Assembly (NCBI GenBank): GCA_029907755.1
Contig: JARYLH010000055.1
Location: 1-9,208 of the forward strand
Length of the DNA: 9,208 bases
Reading direction: 5' to 3'
Source: Candidatus Methanosuratincola sp.
Lineage (GTDB): Archaea; Thermoproteota; Methanomethylicia; Methanomethylicales; Methanomethylicaceae
Numbering within the stretch: the stretch's first letter is position 1; the number at the start of each line of letters is the position of its first letter. The notes below the pieces were generated by a model. It saw nothing but the letters and a program-made list of their open reading frames with translations, was not told where the DNA came from and did not search any database. The position numbers and the translations under genes were made by a program. Shown in pieces: positions 1 to 6,294 of the stretch.

Positions 1-1
1 A

Positions 2-343
2 ATGAGCAGGATAATCACCCTGAAGGAAAACACAAAGGACCTGAAATCAATATTGCCCAAGGTCGAGGAGATCTGCGAAGAGATCCACAAGAGGGCGATC
101 AGGGAGGGCATCCTTTTCAGGACGATAGGGATCATCGCGATCACCGCCGATCTTGGGATTAAGACGAGGACAAAGAGCCTGCCGGCGCCCACCGATGACT
201 TGGGAACCCTGAAGAGGGAGAGCTCCGACCTAACCAAAAAGTTCCTCCAGAGCACGGACAAGGAGCTCAGGAGGATAGGAGTGCACATATCTGATTTCAC
301 CCGGAGGGAGAAAGGTCAGATGACTCTGGCTGGATACCTTTAG
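2..343 (+). CDS. dinB: DNA polymerase IV (Y-family, Dpo4/DinB-like), C-terminal part
   Basis: This is the C-terminal 113 residues of a translesion DNA polymerase; the 5' part lies outside the window. The segment matches the 'little finger' domain of archaeal Dpo4 by eye: RIITLKENTKDL near the start corresponds to Dpo4 RIVTMKRNSRNL, and RRIGVHISDF (residues 91-100) corresponds to RRIGVRFSKF. The little finger contacts DNA and sets lesion-bypass behaviour, so no catalytic carboxylates are expected here. The last eight residues, QMTLAGYL, resemble a PCNA-interacting (PIP) box with the aromatic position filled by Tyr, as in other archaeal Y polymerases that end in such a motif. The Met at position 2 aligns inside the domain and is therefore an internal codon, not the start. 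The gene ends in TAG and is followed by a hairpin and T-tract. Confidence 0.9.
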   Translation: MSRIITLKENTKDLKSILPKVEEICEEIHKRAIREGILFRTIGIIAITADLGIKTRTKSLPAPTDDLGTLKRESSDLTKKFLQSTDKELRRIGVHISDFTRREKGQMTLAGYL

Positions 344-381
344 CGGGACTTCTTGCCCGCATTGGCGACCTTTCCTTTTTT
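343..381 (+). terminator. Hairpin plus T-tract after the polymerase gene
   Basis: Directly at the polymerase stop, GCGGG (343-347) pairs with CCCGC (356-360) across an 8-nt loop. It is followed by a T-rich stretch with six consecutive T (376-381). An alternative pairing is CCCGCA (356-361) with TGCGGG (381-386). Archaeal termination depends mainly on the oligo-T run, so this is a reasonable terminator for the upstream gene. Confidence 0.45.
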
Positions 382-424
382 GCGGGAGGATGGAAAGCAG
401 ATGACATCCCCGCCATCGGACTGA

Positions 425-451
425 AAAGGCTTATTTTTTGCATTGGCGGAG
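425..451 (+). promoter_or_regulatory. Weak TATA-like box and Shine-Dalgarno before the DUF169 gene
   Basis: An AT-rich stretch, AAAAGGCTTATTTTTT (425-440), sits 20-35 nt before the GTG start at 460 and could be a BRE/TATA element. GGCGGAG (445-451) lies 8 nt before the GTG and can serve as a ribosome binding site. It decides for GTG at 460 over the ATG at 452, which meets a stop after three codons. Confidence 0.35.
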
Positions 452-459
452 ATGAATCG

Positions 460-1203
460 GTGAGACTTTTGGATCAACGAGAGATCTCCAGGAAGCTGAT
501 TGAAACGCTTGGGATTGAGAAGGCACCAGTTGCGGTCAAGTTCCTGAGACCCGGCGAGAGCGTGCCCGAGGGGTTTTCTGTCCCCCAGAAGAGGATGAGG
601 TTCTGCCAAGCTGTGATGGAGGCGACATGGGGCAAGGCGCTTGCCGTCCAGCCAACCGAAATGGCTTGCGGACCGGGGCCTGGTTCATTCGGGGCGCCCG
701 TGAAGGAGAAGGTATTCAAAGGAGAGGTGCACCATGCCCTTGGGCTATTCGAGAAGCCTGAGGCTGCCCTCAGGTGCCTCAGCGCCAACACGAAGATGAT
801 GCCTGGCTCGGTTTCCTATGTCTTGGTCGCCCCCCTGGAGCTCGGTTTGATGGAGCCAGACGTCGTCATACTGAGGGTAAACCCAGAGCAGGCGATGTGG
901 CTTTGCCAGACCTGGACGTACCCTGAAGGGCACCACCTGAAGATAGACCTCCAGACTGAGGCGTGCGTCTGCTCAGGAATCGCAGTCTCAACCTACCTGA
1001 AGAACGAGATTCAGATCGGTCTTGGTTGCTATGGTTCGCGCTCGGCTACGGACATTGAACCTGGTGAGATGCTTGTGGGGATCCCAGGGAAGCTCTTGGA
1101 GAGGACTGCGGAAGTGCTGACCAAGATGAGCAAACCCCTCTCTGAGTCGAGGGGCAAGAGAATCTTCATCGAGGCGTATCCGGAAAAAGGGGGCAGTTCC
1201 TGA
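460..1203 (+). CDS. DUF169 family protein
   Basis: A complete 247-residue protein with a GTG start supported by GGCGGAG 8 nt upstream. It resembles the DUF169 family of archaea and anaerobic bacteria, whose function is not known. Recognisable features are the N-terminal PVAVKFL segment (residues 23-29), RFCQ (Cys49), MACGPGPGSFG (Cys70), a QTEACVCSG stretch (Cys169, Cys171) and GLGCYGSR (Cys190). There are also Cys106 and Cys149. The glycine-flanked cysteines suggest metal, Fe-S or thiol chemistry, but that is inference. No signal peptide or membrane segment is visible, so it is probably cytosolic. It stands alone between the polymerase terminator and the small protein gene, so neighbours give little help. 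Family assignment is fairly sure; function is unknown. Confidence 0.8.
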   Translation: MRLLDQREISRKLIETLGIEKAPVAVKFLRPGESVPEGFSVPQKRMRFCQAVMEATWGKALAVQPTEMACGPGPGSFGAPVKEKVFKGEVHHALGLFEKPEAALRCLSANTKMMPGSVSYVLVAPLELGLMEPDVVILRVNPEQAMWLCQTWTYPEGHHLKIDLQTEACVCSGIAVSTYLKNEIQIGLGCYGSRSATDIEPGEMLVGIPGKLLERTAEVLTKMSKPLSESRGKRIFIEAYPEKGGSS

Positions 1204-1300
1204 AATCGATGCGCCATGTCCCTTGATGCCGACGATTATCAGGAGGGAACGGGCACCCGTATCCGATGCCGGTGTGATGGCTGTGACTATTCAACCAACA

Positions 1301-1310
1301 CTTTCTTTAT
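1301..1310 (+). promoter_or_regulatory. Possible TATA box for the small-protein gene
   Basis: CTTTCTTTAT (1301-1310) is the only AT-rich hexamer-like element upstream of the small gene. It would place transcription start near 1335, giving a short leader that contains GGGGGTGA (1334-1341), a good archaeal Shine-Dalgarno, before ATG 1350. The rest of 1204-1349 shows nothing recognisable. Confidence 0.3.
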
Positions 1311-1349
1311 CGTCAATAATGTCGGATAAACCGAGGGGGTGACAGAGCT

Positions 1350-1502
1350 ATGGAAGCGACCGTGCGTGTGGACGGTGTGGAGATACCCCTTAATGAGTTC
1401 GTTTCGAAGATTCTTGCAGGGACTGTTACTGGCGCAGTCATGTCCTTAAGGGGGGTTGGCGAAGGATGGAAGAAAATAGAGATTGAAGTGAGGCGCAGCT
1501 GA
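1350..1502 (+). CDS. Small conserved-looking archaeal protein, 50 residues, unknown function
   Basis: A 50-residue ORF from ATG 1350 to TGA, preceded by GGGGGTGA with suitable spacing. The protein starts MEATVRVDGVEIPLNEF, continues with a small-residue helix-like segment (VSKILAGTVTGAVMSL, residues 18-33), has a Gly-rich turn (RGVGEG, 34-39) and ends in a charged strand (KKIEIEVRR). The pattern of beta-strand, the phrase IPLNEFV, a hydrophobic segment and a terminal I-E-I-E-V strand resembles small uncharacterised proteins I recall from other archaea, but I cannot confirm a named family. Support for being real: strong ribosome site, codon usage like the neighbours, and an end only 4 nt from the convergent disulfide reductase gene, so it fills the gap exactly. 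Function unknown. Confidence 0.7.
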   Translation: MEATVRVDGVEIPLNEFVSKILAGTVTGAVMSLRGVGEGWKKIEIEVRRS

Positions 1503-1506
1503 TCTT

Positions 1507-2082
1507 TCATCCGACGAGCTCGAGCTTCACTTCGGCAAACATCTCTTTCTTTGCCTTGCAGATCGGGCAAATGTATGGCGGTTCATCCCTGAAAGCCACA
1601 TATCCGCACTGCTTGCAGTACCAGAGCTTCATGCTTGGCGCACCACCCATCTCTTCATTTTCCTTTCCCTTTACTGTTTCCTTTTTCCCGGCTTTATCCT
1701 TCCCCCCACCGGTCTCGATCGCTGGAGCGCCTGCGGCATAGGAAACTGCCGCCTCCTGTTTTTTAGCAGGCCTGCGCTCAGGGACAGGCCGCAAGGGAGT
1801 TTTTCCCTCGAATACATCCCCCCTCACATAGAGGGCGCAGTAGCAGGCTCCGTATTCCTCAACATCGGCGTCCCTGTAGTCGCATGGGCATATTATGTCC
1901 CGGTCCAGCACGAAATCCCCTGTCGCGATCCTGCACGGGCAAGATGGATACCCGTACCGGCGTTCGTTTTCGACCAGCCCTTCAAGAAGGTCTTTGAGGA
2001 AGTTCTCGTCAGGGTTTAGGAAGTACCCCCTAGACTTTGCGTCGCTTTCAGCCCTTCTCCTGGCCTCATCTAGGGTCGTCAA
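1507..2082 (-). CDS. Ferredoxin:disulfide (thioredoxin) reductase catalytic chain fused to rubredoxin-like domain
   Basis: A 191-residue enzyme that should pass electrons from ferredoxin to a disulfide on a small redoxin. Residues 1-95 are the FTR catalytic fold with the diagnostic cysteines: SCPC (Cys48, Cys50), ICPC (Cys65, Cys67) and ACYC (Cys80, Cys82). By analogy with plant FTR, Cys50 and Cys82 form the redox disulfide and the other four bind the [4Fe-4S] cluster. Tyr81 stands where the plant enzyme has His. A Lys/Glu/Gly/Ala linker (about 96-150) leads to a rubredoxin-like domain, WYCKQCG (Cys156, Cys159) and ICPIC (Cys172, Cys175). This matches the archaeal FDR type described in Methanosarcina, where the rubredoxin relays electrons and no variable subunit is needed. 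The TTG start overlaps the glutaredoxin stop by 4 nt (TTGA), implying translational coupling. Confidence 0.9.
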   Translation of the reverse strand: MTTLDEARRRAESDAKSRGYFLNPDENFLKDLLEGLVENERRYGYPSCPCRIATGDFVLDRDIICPCDYRDADVEEYGACYCALYVRGDVFEGKTPLRPVPERRPAKKQEAAVSYAAGAPAIETGGGKDKAGKKETVKGKENEEMGGAPSMKLWYCKQCGYVAFRDEPPYICPICKAKKEMFAEVKLELVG

Positions 2083-2363
2083 ACCCCGAGTGCCCCCTTC
2101 AGCTCATCCTCCTTGAATCCGAGTATCTCGACCTTGTCATCGATTATTATGAATGGGAAGCTCATAGGTGCGCCACGCCTCTCGAGTTCTGACCTTATTG
2201 CCGCGATGTCCTCTTTTGAGCACCGGTCAACATCAACGTATTCAAACTCGATTCCATGGTCCTCGAGGAACTTTTTCGCCTTCTTGCACCAAGCACAAGT
2301 GCTCAGCGCGTAAAGGAAGACCTTGTGCCTCTTGTCTTTGCCAGGGACTTTGACCACTTGCAT
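2079..2363 (-). CDS. Glutaredoxin / NrdH-like redoxin
   Basis: A 94-residue thioredoxin-fold protein. The strand VFLYAL is followed by the active site CAWC (Cys23, Cys26) at the start of a helix, then YVDVD, and the cis-proline stretch SFPFIIIDD (Pro70) and GFKEDEL. A further Cys48 lies in DRCSK. It is probably a cytosolic dithiol donor reduced by the overlapping ferredoxin:disulfide reductase. In methanogens such a redoxin is known to feed class III ribonucleotide reductase or other targets; the target here cannot be told. The reading frame stays open upstream to 2657, but that part overlaps the SDR gene and is not redoxin-like. ATG 2363 starts just before the first strand and fits a TATA box at 2395-2402. 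The start is therefore well supported. Confidence 0.88.
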   Translation of the reverse strand: MQVVKVPGKDKRHKVFLYALSTCAWCKKAKKFLEDHGIEFEYVDVDRCSKEDIAAIRSELERRGAPMSFPFIIIDDKVEILGFKEDELKGALGV

Positions 2364-2394
2364 CCAAATCACAGATCGTATTTGCCTCTGACAG

Positions 2395-2402
2395 GATATA
2401 AC
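2395..2402 (-). promoter_or_regulatory. TATA box for the glutaredoxin-FDR pair
   Basis: On the - strand the sequence AGCGTTATATCCTG contains TTATATCC, about 32-39 nt upstream of ATG 2363, with an A-rich BRE-like stretch just before it. It implies a transcript start near 2373 and a leader of about 10 nt. No oligo-T terminator is seen between the SDR stop and this box, so the pair may also be transcribed from the lux-like operon. Confidence 0.45.
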
Positions 2403-2437
2403 GCTTTTCTGGAAGAATGCTTTTTTCATACATGCGC

Positions 2438-3454
2438 CTAAATGTATCCATTTTTGACATACCAGTCTACCGTGTCTCGCAGTCCCGTTCGCAAATCGTG
2501 TTTTGGCAGGTAACCGAGTTCTGACTTCGCCTTCCCAATGCTGTATGCCCTGTCTTGGGTCACTGACCGAACCGTGGATACATGGTACAAGAAGCTCTCC
2601 TTCCCGGCGATCATGTTTAGGACCTCTACCGGAAGTATCAGGGCTGCAGAGATCCACTTTGGGACGTGTATTTTTGGCGGCTCTCGGTTGGACAGCTCGG
2701 ACAGGATCGAGTAGACCTCTTCGTAAGTATAGGCACGCTCATCGCTTATAATATAGGTCTTCCCAGCGGAAATCTCAGGCTTCTCGATCGCCAGGAGAAA
2801 CCCTTGGGCAACGTCTTTTACGTGGACGAACTGTATGAGGTTCCTCCCGCTCCCCACGATGAATCTGGTGGGCAGGGAGTTCTTTGCAAAAGAGGTTATT
2901 GTCCAGTAAGAAACATCGTCCACGTTCCTAGGCCCGTAAATCCCGGAAGGCCTCAAGATCGTGAAAGACATGCCATCCTTTACGCTGCAGGAATCCCTAA
3001 CGATCCCTTCGGCAATAAGCTTCGATTTCCCATACGGATATTGAGGGTTCGGGGTCGTAAGCTCGTCAGCAGGCGGATCCTTAACGGGACCGATGACCTC
3101 TGTAGTACTGCAGTATATGAAATGGCGGATCCCTTTCCGCTTGGCAGCCTCCACCATTGCCTTAGTGCCGTCTATGTTGATCTTCTTGTAGAGTTCCCAC
3201 TTCCCGTGGAAAGTGTAGTAAGCCGCGAGGTGGACAACAACATCAGCCCCACTCAAAGACTCAGGAAGGCCTTCCCCTGTCCCCAGGTCAATGTACCTAA
3301 GCTCTACGCCCAAGCGAGACAGTACTGAGAGGTCGCTGCTCCTCCTGACCAGCGCGACAACATCGTGCCCCCTCTCAACGAGTGCCTCCGAGAGGTGCCC
3401 ACCCAAAAATCCTGCCGCTCCAGTCACAGCCACCTTCAATCCGGACACCTGCAC
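2438..3454 (-). CDS. Extended SDR: NAD(P)-dependent epimerase/dehydratase or 3-beta-HSD-like dehydrogenase
   Basis: A 338-residue extended short-chain dehydrogenase/reductase. It has the Rossmann nucleotide motif TGAAGFLG (residues 11-18), an acidic residue at the second strand region (IDL, Asp57), HLAA (75-78), NIDGT (93-97), the catalytic STTE region (Ser116) and YGKSK (Tyr141, Lys145), then RPSGIYGP (168-175). The substrate is not determined by these motifs. The C-terminal half resembles the 3-beta-hydroxysteroid dehydrogenase/NSDHL-like group as much as sugar epimerases. The GTG start overlaps the TAG stop of the luxC-like gene by one base, so it is translated with the acyl reductase and probably acts on its product (aldehyde, ketone or beta-hydroxy intermediate). 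That pathway role is inference. The gene ends in TAG, 74 nt before the glutaredoxin gene. Confidence 0.85.
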   Translation of the reverse strand: MQVSGLKVAVTGAAGFLGGHLSEALVERGHDVVALVRRSSDLSVLSRLGVELRYIDLGTGEGLPESLSGADVVVHLAAYYTFHGKWELYKKINIDGTKAMVEAAKRKGIRHFIYCSTTEVIGPVKDPPADELTTPNPQYPYGKSKLIAEGIVRDSCSVKDGMSFTILRPSGIYGPRNVDDVSYWTITSFAKNSLPTRFIVGSGRNLIQFVHVKDVAQGFLLAIEKPEISAGKTYIISDERAYTYEEVYSILSELSNREPPKIHVPKWISAALILPVEVLNMIAGKESFLYHVSTVRSVTQDRAYSIGKAKSELGYLPKHDLRTGLRDTVDWYVKNGYI

Positions 3455-4896
3455 TATGCTGCCAACGGCCTGTCCCGCCTGTAAACGGCGTAGGTGAAAG
3501 CTTGGGCGAGGTTCATGCCGTCGTACGGCTCGAGAGCGCTGCGCATGTACATGTCCTCAAGGGGGAGTATCCTGAAGACCCCCATCTCCGCCAGATTCTT
3601 GCAGAAGCGCTCCCTCACACTATCTGACACACTGAGGCCCACAGACTGCACGCCGTCGATGCCCCTGAAGGATTTCCTTTTTGGAAGGTCTTCGATCATC
3701 TTCAGGGCGTCTTCGTATTTCTCGACTACGACGATCTCTATGAACCTGCGCCTTGTGTGCAGCCCGAACTCTGGGAATGCCTGAGTCGCATCGTCCAAGA
3801 TGCTCCTTGACTTCGACAGGGCTATCGTCCAAGATGGGGAAGAATCAGACTTGAAGACCATGGAACCCTTGAACTGGAGAGATCGGCGCACCCCCTCGAT
3901 TACGTAGGCGTAGGATTCGGTTATTTTTGGCGGGAATGTCTCGGTCAGCTCGTCGAGCCTTTTGCCTACCCGGGTAACGAATTCAACAGCCTCTCCCCAC
4001 TCCCCCACAAATGCCCCTTCAGTCGGGGAGCTGCACAGCTGCTGATCGTATAGCAGGATATTCCTAGCCAATCCTAGAGCCGCGGAGTCGCCTGCGCCCG
4101 CTGCGTCAACGATGGCGTAACCTGTGAGCGGCCCGTTTATTATTAATGAGGGGTGGTTCGGGTTTGATGAGACGCGCCTGCTGATCTCTGTCCTAGCCGG
4201 CTCGCCTCCCCAGAAGTTAATCACCCCCACCCGCGACTTGCTCAGCAGGTATTCAAGTGAGGGGCTGTCGTGCGAGAAGTAGCTTATCGTGAGAGCCTCC
4301 CGCATCAGTTCAGCCACGTCCCCGCCGATTTCATCTAGAATCGAATAAACCGCCCTCACTCCGGAGAAATTTGCCAGCGATGGTCTGAGGAGAGTCATGT
4401 TCCCGGTCGCAAGTGAGATCGTCGTCGGTATCAGCGGGGGTATTAGCGAGTTGCCAGAGCTTATTATGAAGACTGGCCCGCGCGGCCTGAACCAGCAGTG
4501 CTCATCATTACTGGCCTTTGTAAACCCCTCAAGGCAATGGACGCCGAGCGGGAAAGACGCGTTCAGGTTCTGCTTGATGCCGAGGGCATCGAGGGCAGAG
4601 GGCACGAACGAGAACTCCAGGTCAATCATCCTGGGGCTATACCCCGTAGAGGCGGAGAGTTCGTTCTTCAGCCCTTCGAGTTCCCCTCTTCGGTGCTTTT
4701 CTGCCCAAGCCCTCCCAATCTTATCGATCACGATGAGCCTCTCTTCCACAGGTATCGAGCATAGGCGGTCCTGTACCTCCCTTGCCGTGGAAAACAGGTC
4801 AGATAGACCGCCCTCGCTGATCTCCGCCACTGCCTGGTTGCCCACCTTCTTCTCTATGCATGCGTATGCCCGATTGGAGAAAGGGGTCAGGAGCAA
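3454..4896 (-). CDS. LuxC-like acyl-CoA/acyl-thioester reductase
   Basis: A 480-residue member of the LuxC branch of the aldehyde dehydrogenase superfamily, which reduces an activated acyl group to an aldehyde with NAD(P)H. A cofactor-binding half contains PRGPVFIISSGNSLIPP (138-154) and the TGN..LLRPS stretch (164-173). VINFWGGE (225-232) follows, and the nucleophile region DQQLCSSPTEG has Cys288, very near the position of the acyl-accepting Cys286 of Vibrio harveyi LuxC. The length agrees with LuxC (about 480). The start is TTG 4896, supported by GAGGGATC a few bases upstream. It begins 11 nt after the luxE-like stop and runs into the SDR gene with a 1-nt overlap (TAGTG). The acyl donor is probably the LuxE-like protein. 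The true substrate in an archaeon with isoprenoid lipids is unknown. Confidence 0.87.
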   Translation of the reverse strand: MLLTPFSNRAYACIEKKVGNQAVAEISEGGLSDLFSTAREVQDRLCSIPVEERLIVIDKIGRAWAEKHRRGELEGLKNELSASTGYSPRMIDLEFSFVPSALDALGIKQNLNASFPLGVHCLEGFTKASNDEHCWFRPRGPVFIISSGNSLIPPLIPTTISLATGNMTLLRPSLANFSGVRAVYSILDEIGGDVAELMREALTISYFSHDSPSLEYLLSKSRVGVINFWGGEPARTEISRRVSSNPNHPSLIINGPLTGYAIVDAAGAGDSAALGLARNILLYDQQLCSSPTEGAFVGEWGEAVEFVTRVGKRLDELTETFPPKITESYAYVIEGVRRSLQFKGSMVFKSDSSPSWTIALSKSRSILDDATQAFPEFGLHTRRRFIEIVVVEKYEDALKMIEDLPKRKSFRGIDGVQSVGLSVSDSVRERFCKNLAEMGVFRILPLEDMYMRSALEPYDGMNLAQAFTYAVYRRDRPLAA

Positions 4897-4907
4897 TAGC
4901 GATCCCT

Positions 4908-6170
4908 CTATACCTTTGTTGTCATCATCTCTTCCATGGTGCCGCCGCAGGCACGCTGGAGGTCCCAGCCCTCTTCCACGGTGAAGCGTCGAATGTACTT
5001 GAACTCCCTTCCGTAGTAACTCGTCGAGGGCATAGAGGACATCAGATCACCCGGGTAGAAGGTCTCAAGCCAAGAAGTGACAAATGGGTTGAAAATACCG
5101 AGTATGCCTTCCTTGCCATCCTCCTCAACCACTTCATACGTCTTGGGATCCAGGAGGAACACGTGAGAAAGCGGGTGGGGTATCTTGTTCAGGGATCCAT
5201 GCCGGTCAATGAGCGCTGTGAGGGTCTCGGTCATCCCTAGGACATCCATAAAAGGCGTAGGTATCTCAGCCCCTGAAGAGTCTTTTGCCGAGAAGTATCT
5301 CCTCGACAGCGACACGATATCGTCATAAGGCGGTAGAGCATAGCCCTTGGAGCCGCCCCCGGTGACTATCATCCCTCCCCTGCCAAGTTCAATTGGAGGT
5401 GTGCCAGTGATTAGCTTGTAAACTATTCGCTTGAGGATGTTCATCTTTTCAAAATTCTGCGAAAGCAAGTAGATCCCCGCGGGGGCAGTGAAGAGGAGCT
5501 TGGGCTCAGCCTTGCTCTTCATGAATTTCAATATTCGCTCCTTGTTTGGAACCAACTTCTGCCATTGCGTACCAGAGGTTTCCCCCTGAGTCAAATCCAT
5601 GCCGTACAGCAGCTCGATGTTCTTGTACTCCAGAGTGAGCTGCACGAATGCCACGAAGCTCAGCTTATGCCTCAGCTCAGGTGCAGCCAAGAAGAGGGCA
5701 ATCCCCTTCCCCTCCTCGAGCTTGCCACCATAAACGTGCTCGAAGAGGAATGTGTTTGCCTTAATCATCACGGCAAGATCGAGCGGGCTGCGGTAGATCT
5801 TGACAGGATCCTTCCCGGTCGTGCCACTCGAAGTGAAGTACTCCCCGCCCTGCTCAATATCGTCTATTAGAAACTGCCTGTGACCTTCTCCCCTCAGCAT
5901 ATCAGAGGGGATCGCGAGCTTAGCTAGATCCGGAAAGTCTGCACTCTTCGGATTGATGCCCAGCCTCTCGAAGAGCTGTGAGTAGTATGTGCTGTGCCTC
6001 TTGAAGAAGTCAAGCGATTCCCTCAGAAGCTCCCTTCTCAAGGAGTGCAAGAAGTCAGGAGACTTCTTGAAAAGGCCTGTATCTCCAATCAGCTTCCAGA
6101 CTTTTTCCACATAGGGATCCTTGAGAAGACGGCTCTCGGAGGCCCTCTTGAAGATCTCTGATGAGCTCAT
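4908..6170 (-). CDS. LuxE-like acyl-protein synthetase (acyl-adenylating enzyme)
   Basis: A 420-residue ANL-related enzyme of the LuxE type. The adenylation P-loop is FTSSGTTGK (residues 112-120). The later motif DVLGMTET (309-316) and the ATP-ribose motif PGDLM (373-377) follow in the expected order. LuxE activates a carboxylic acid to acyl-AMP and then loads it on its own cysteine close to the C-terminus for transfer to LuxC. Here the only cysteine in the protein is Cys408 in RACGGTMEEM, 12 residues from the end, the same place as the LuxE acyl-accepting Cys. Phenylacetate-CoA-ligase relatives are the main alternative, but the lone C-terminal Cys and the LuxC partner favour LuxE. ATG 6170 lies about 16 nt after the predicted transcript start and is the first gene of a three-gene operon. 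Confidence 0.87.
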   Translation of the reverse strand: MSSSEIFKRASESRLLKDPYVEKVWKLIGDTGLFKKSPDFLHSLRRELLRESLDFFKRHSTYYSQLFERLGINPKSADFPDLAKLAIPSDMLRGEGHRQFLIDDIEQGGEYFTSSGTTGKDPVKIYRSPLDLAVMIKANTFLFEHVYGGKLEEGKGIALFLAAPELRHKLSFVAFVQLTLEYKNIELLYGMDLTQGETSGTQWQKLVPNKERILKFMKSKAEPKLLFTAPAGIYLLSQNFEKMNILKRIVYKLITGTPPIELGRGGMIVTGGGSKGYALPPYDDIVSLSRRYFSAKDSSGAEIPTPFMDVLGMTETLTALIDRHGSLNKIPHPLSHVFLLDPKTYEVVEEDGKEGILGIFNPFVTSWLETFYPGDLMSSMPSTSYYGREFKYIRRFTVEEGWDLQRACGGTMEEMMTTKV

Positions 6171-6209
6171 TCGTCACACCCAGACTTGTAAAGGGATATG
6201 ATCAAGGGG

Positions 6210-6218
6210 TTTAAAAAA
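6210..6218 (-). promoter_or_regulatory. TATA box of the luxE-luxC-SDR operon
   Basis: On the - strand TTTTTTAAA (6218 to 6210) lies about 40-48 nt upstream of ATG 6170. It predicts a transcript start near 6186. The leader carries GGGTGTGA as a possible ribosome site. Confidence 0.5.
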
Positions 6219-6229
6219 GTGAGCCTCAC
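6219..6229. promoter_or_regulatory. Perfect short dyad abutting the luxE TATA box
   Basis: GTGAG-C-CTCAC is a perfect 5-bp inverted repeat with a one-base centre, directly upstream of the TATA box, where the BRE and many archaeal regulators bind. It could be an operator. No second copy was noticed in the window, so the regulator is unknown. Confidence 0.3.
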
Positions 6230-6264
6230 GACTTGGCCGCGAAGGTGCATCTGCAGATTTTAAA

Positions 6265-6294
6265 ATGCAATAAAAAAAGCGAATTGTAAAAAGG
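6265..6294 (-). terminator. Oligo-T terminator after the thioredoxin-fold gene pair
   Basis: Right after the stop of the second thioredoxin-like gene, the - strand carries T5 (6292-6288) and T7 (6278-6272), followed by a further T-rich tract to about 6258. Such runs end archaeal transcripts. This separates the ArsR/redoxin genes from the lux-like operon. Confidence 0.5.

Noticed and set aside
452..463. ATG at 452 as start of the DUF169 gene
   Set aside because: It reads three codons and stops at TGA; the coding frame starts at GTG 460 with a well-spaced ribosome site.
2364..2657. Longer N-terminus of the glutaredoxin frame, open back to 2657
   Set aside because: It overlaps the end of the SDR gene in another frame, is not redoxin-like, and lies upstream of the TATA box that predicts a start close to ATG 2363.
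2666..3328. 220-residue open frame on +
   Set aside because: It is antisense to the SDR gene, whose motifs are complete. The + product has no recognisable family and no ribosome site or promoter.
4397..4984. 195-residue open frame on +
   Set aside because: Antisense to the luxC-like gene and its junction with the luxE-like gene; low-complexity Ser/Pro composition typical of a shadow frame.
2438..6170. Bioluminescence operon
   Set aside because: No luxA, luxB or luxD-like gene is present; only the acid-activation and reduction functions are shared with lux operons.
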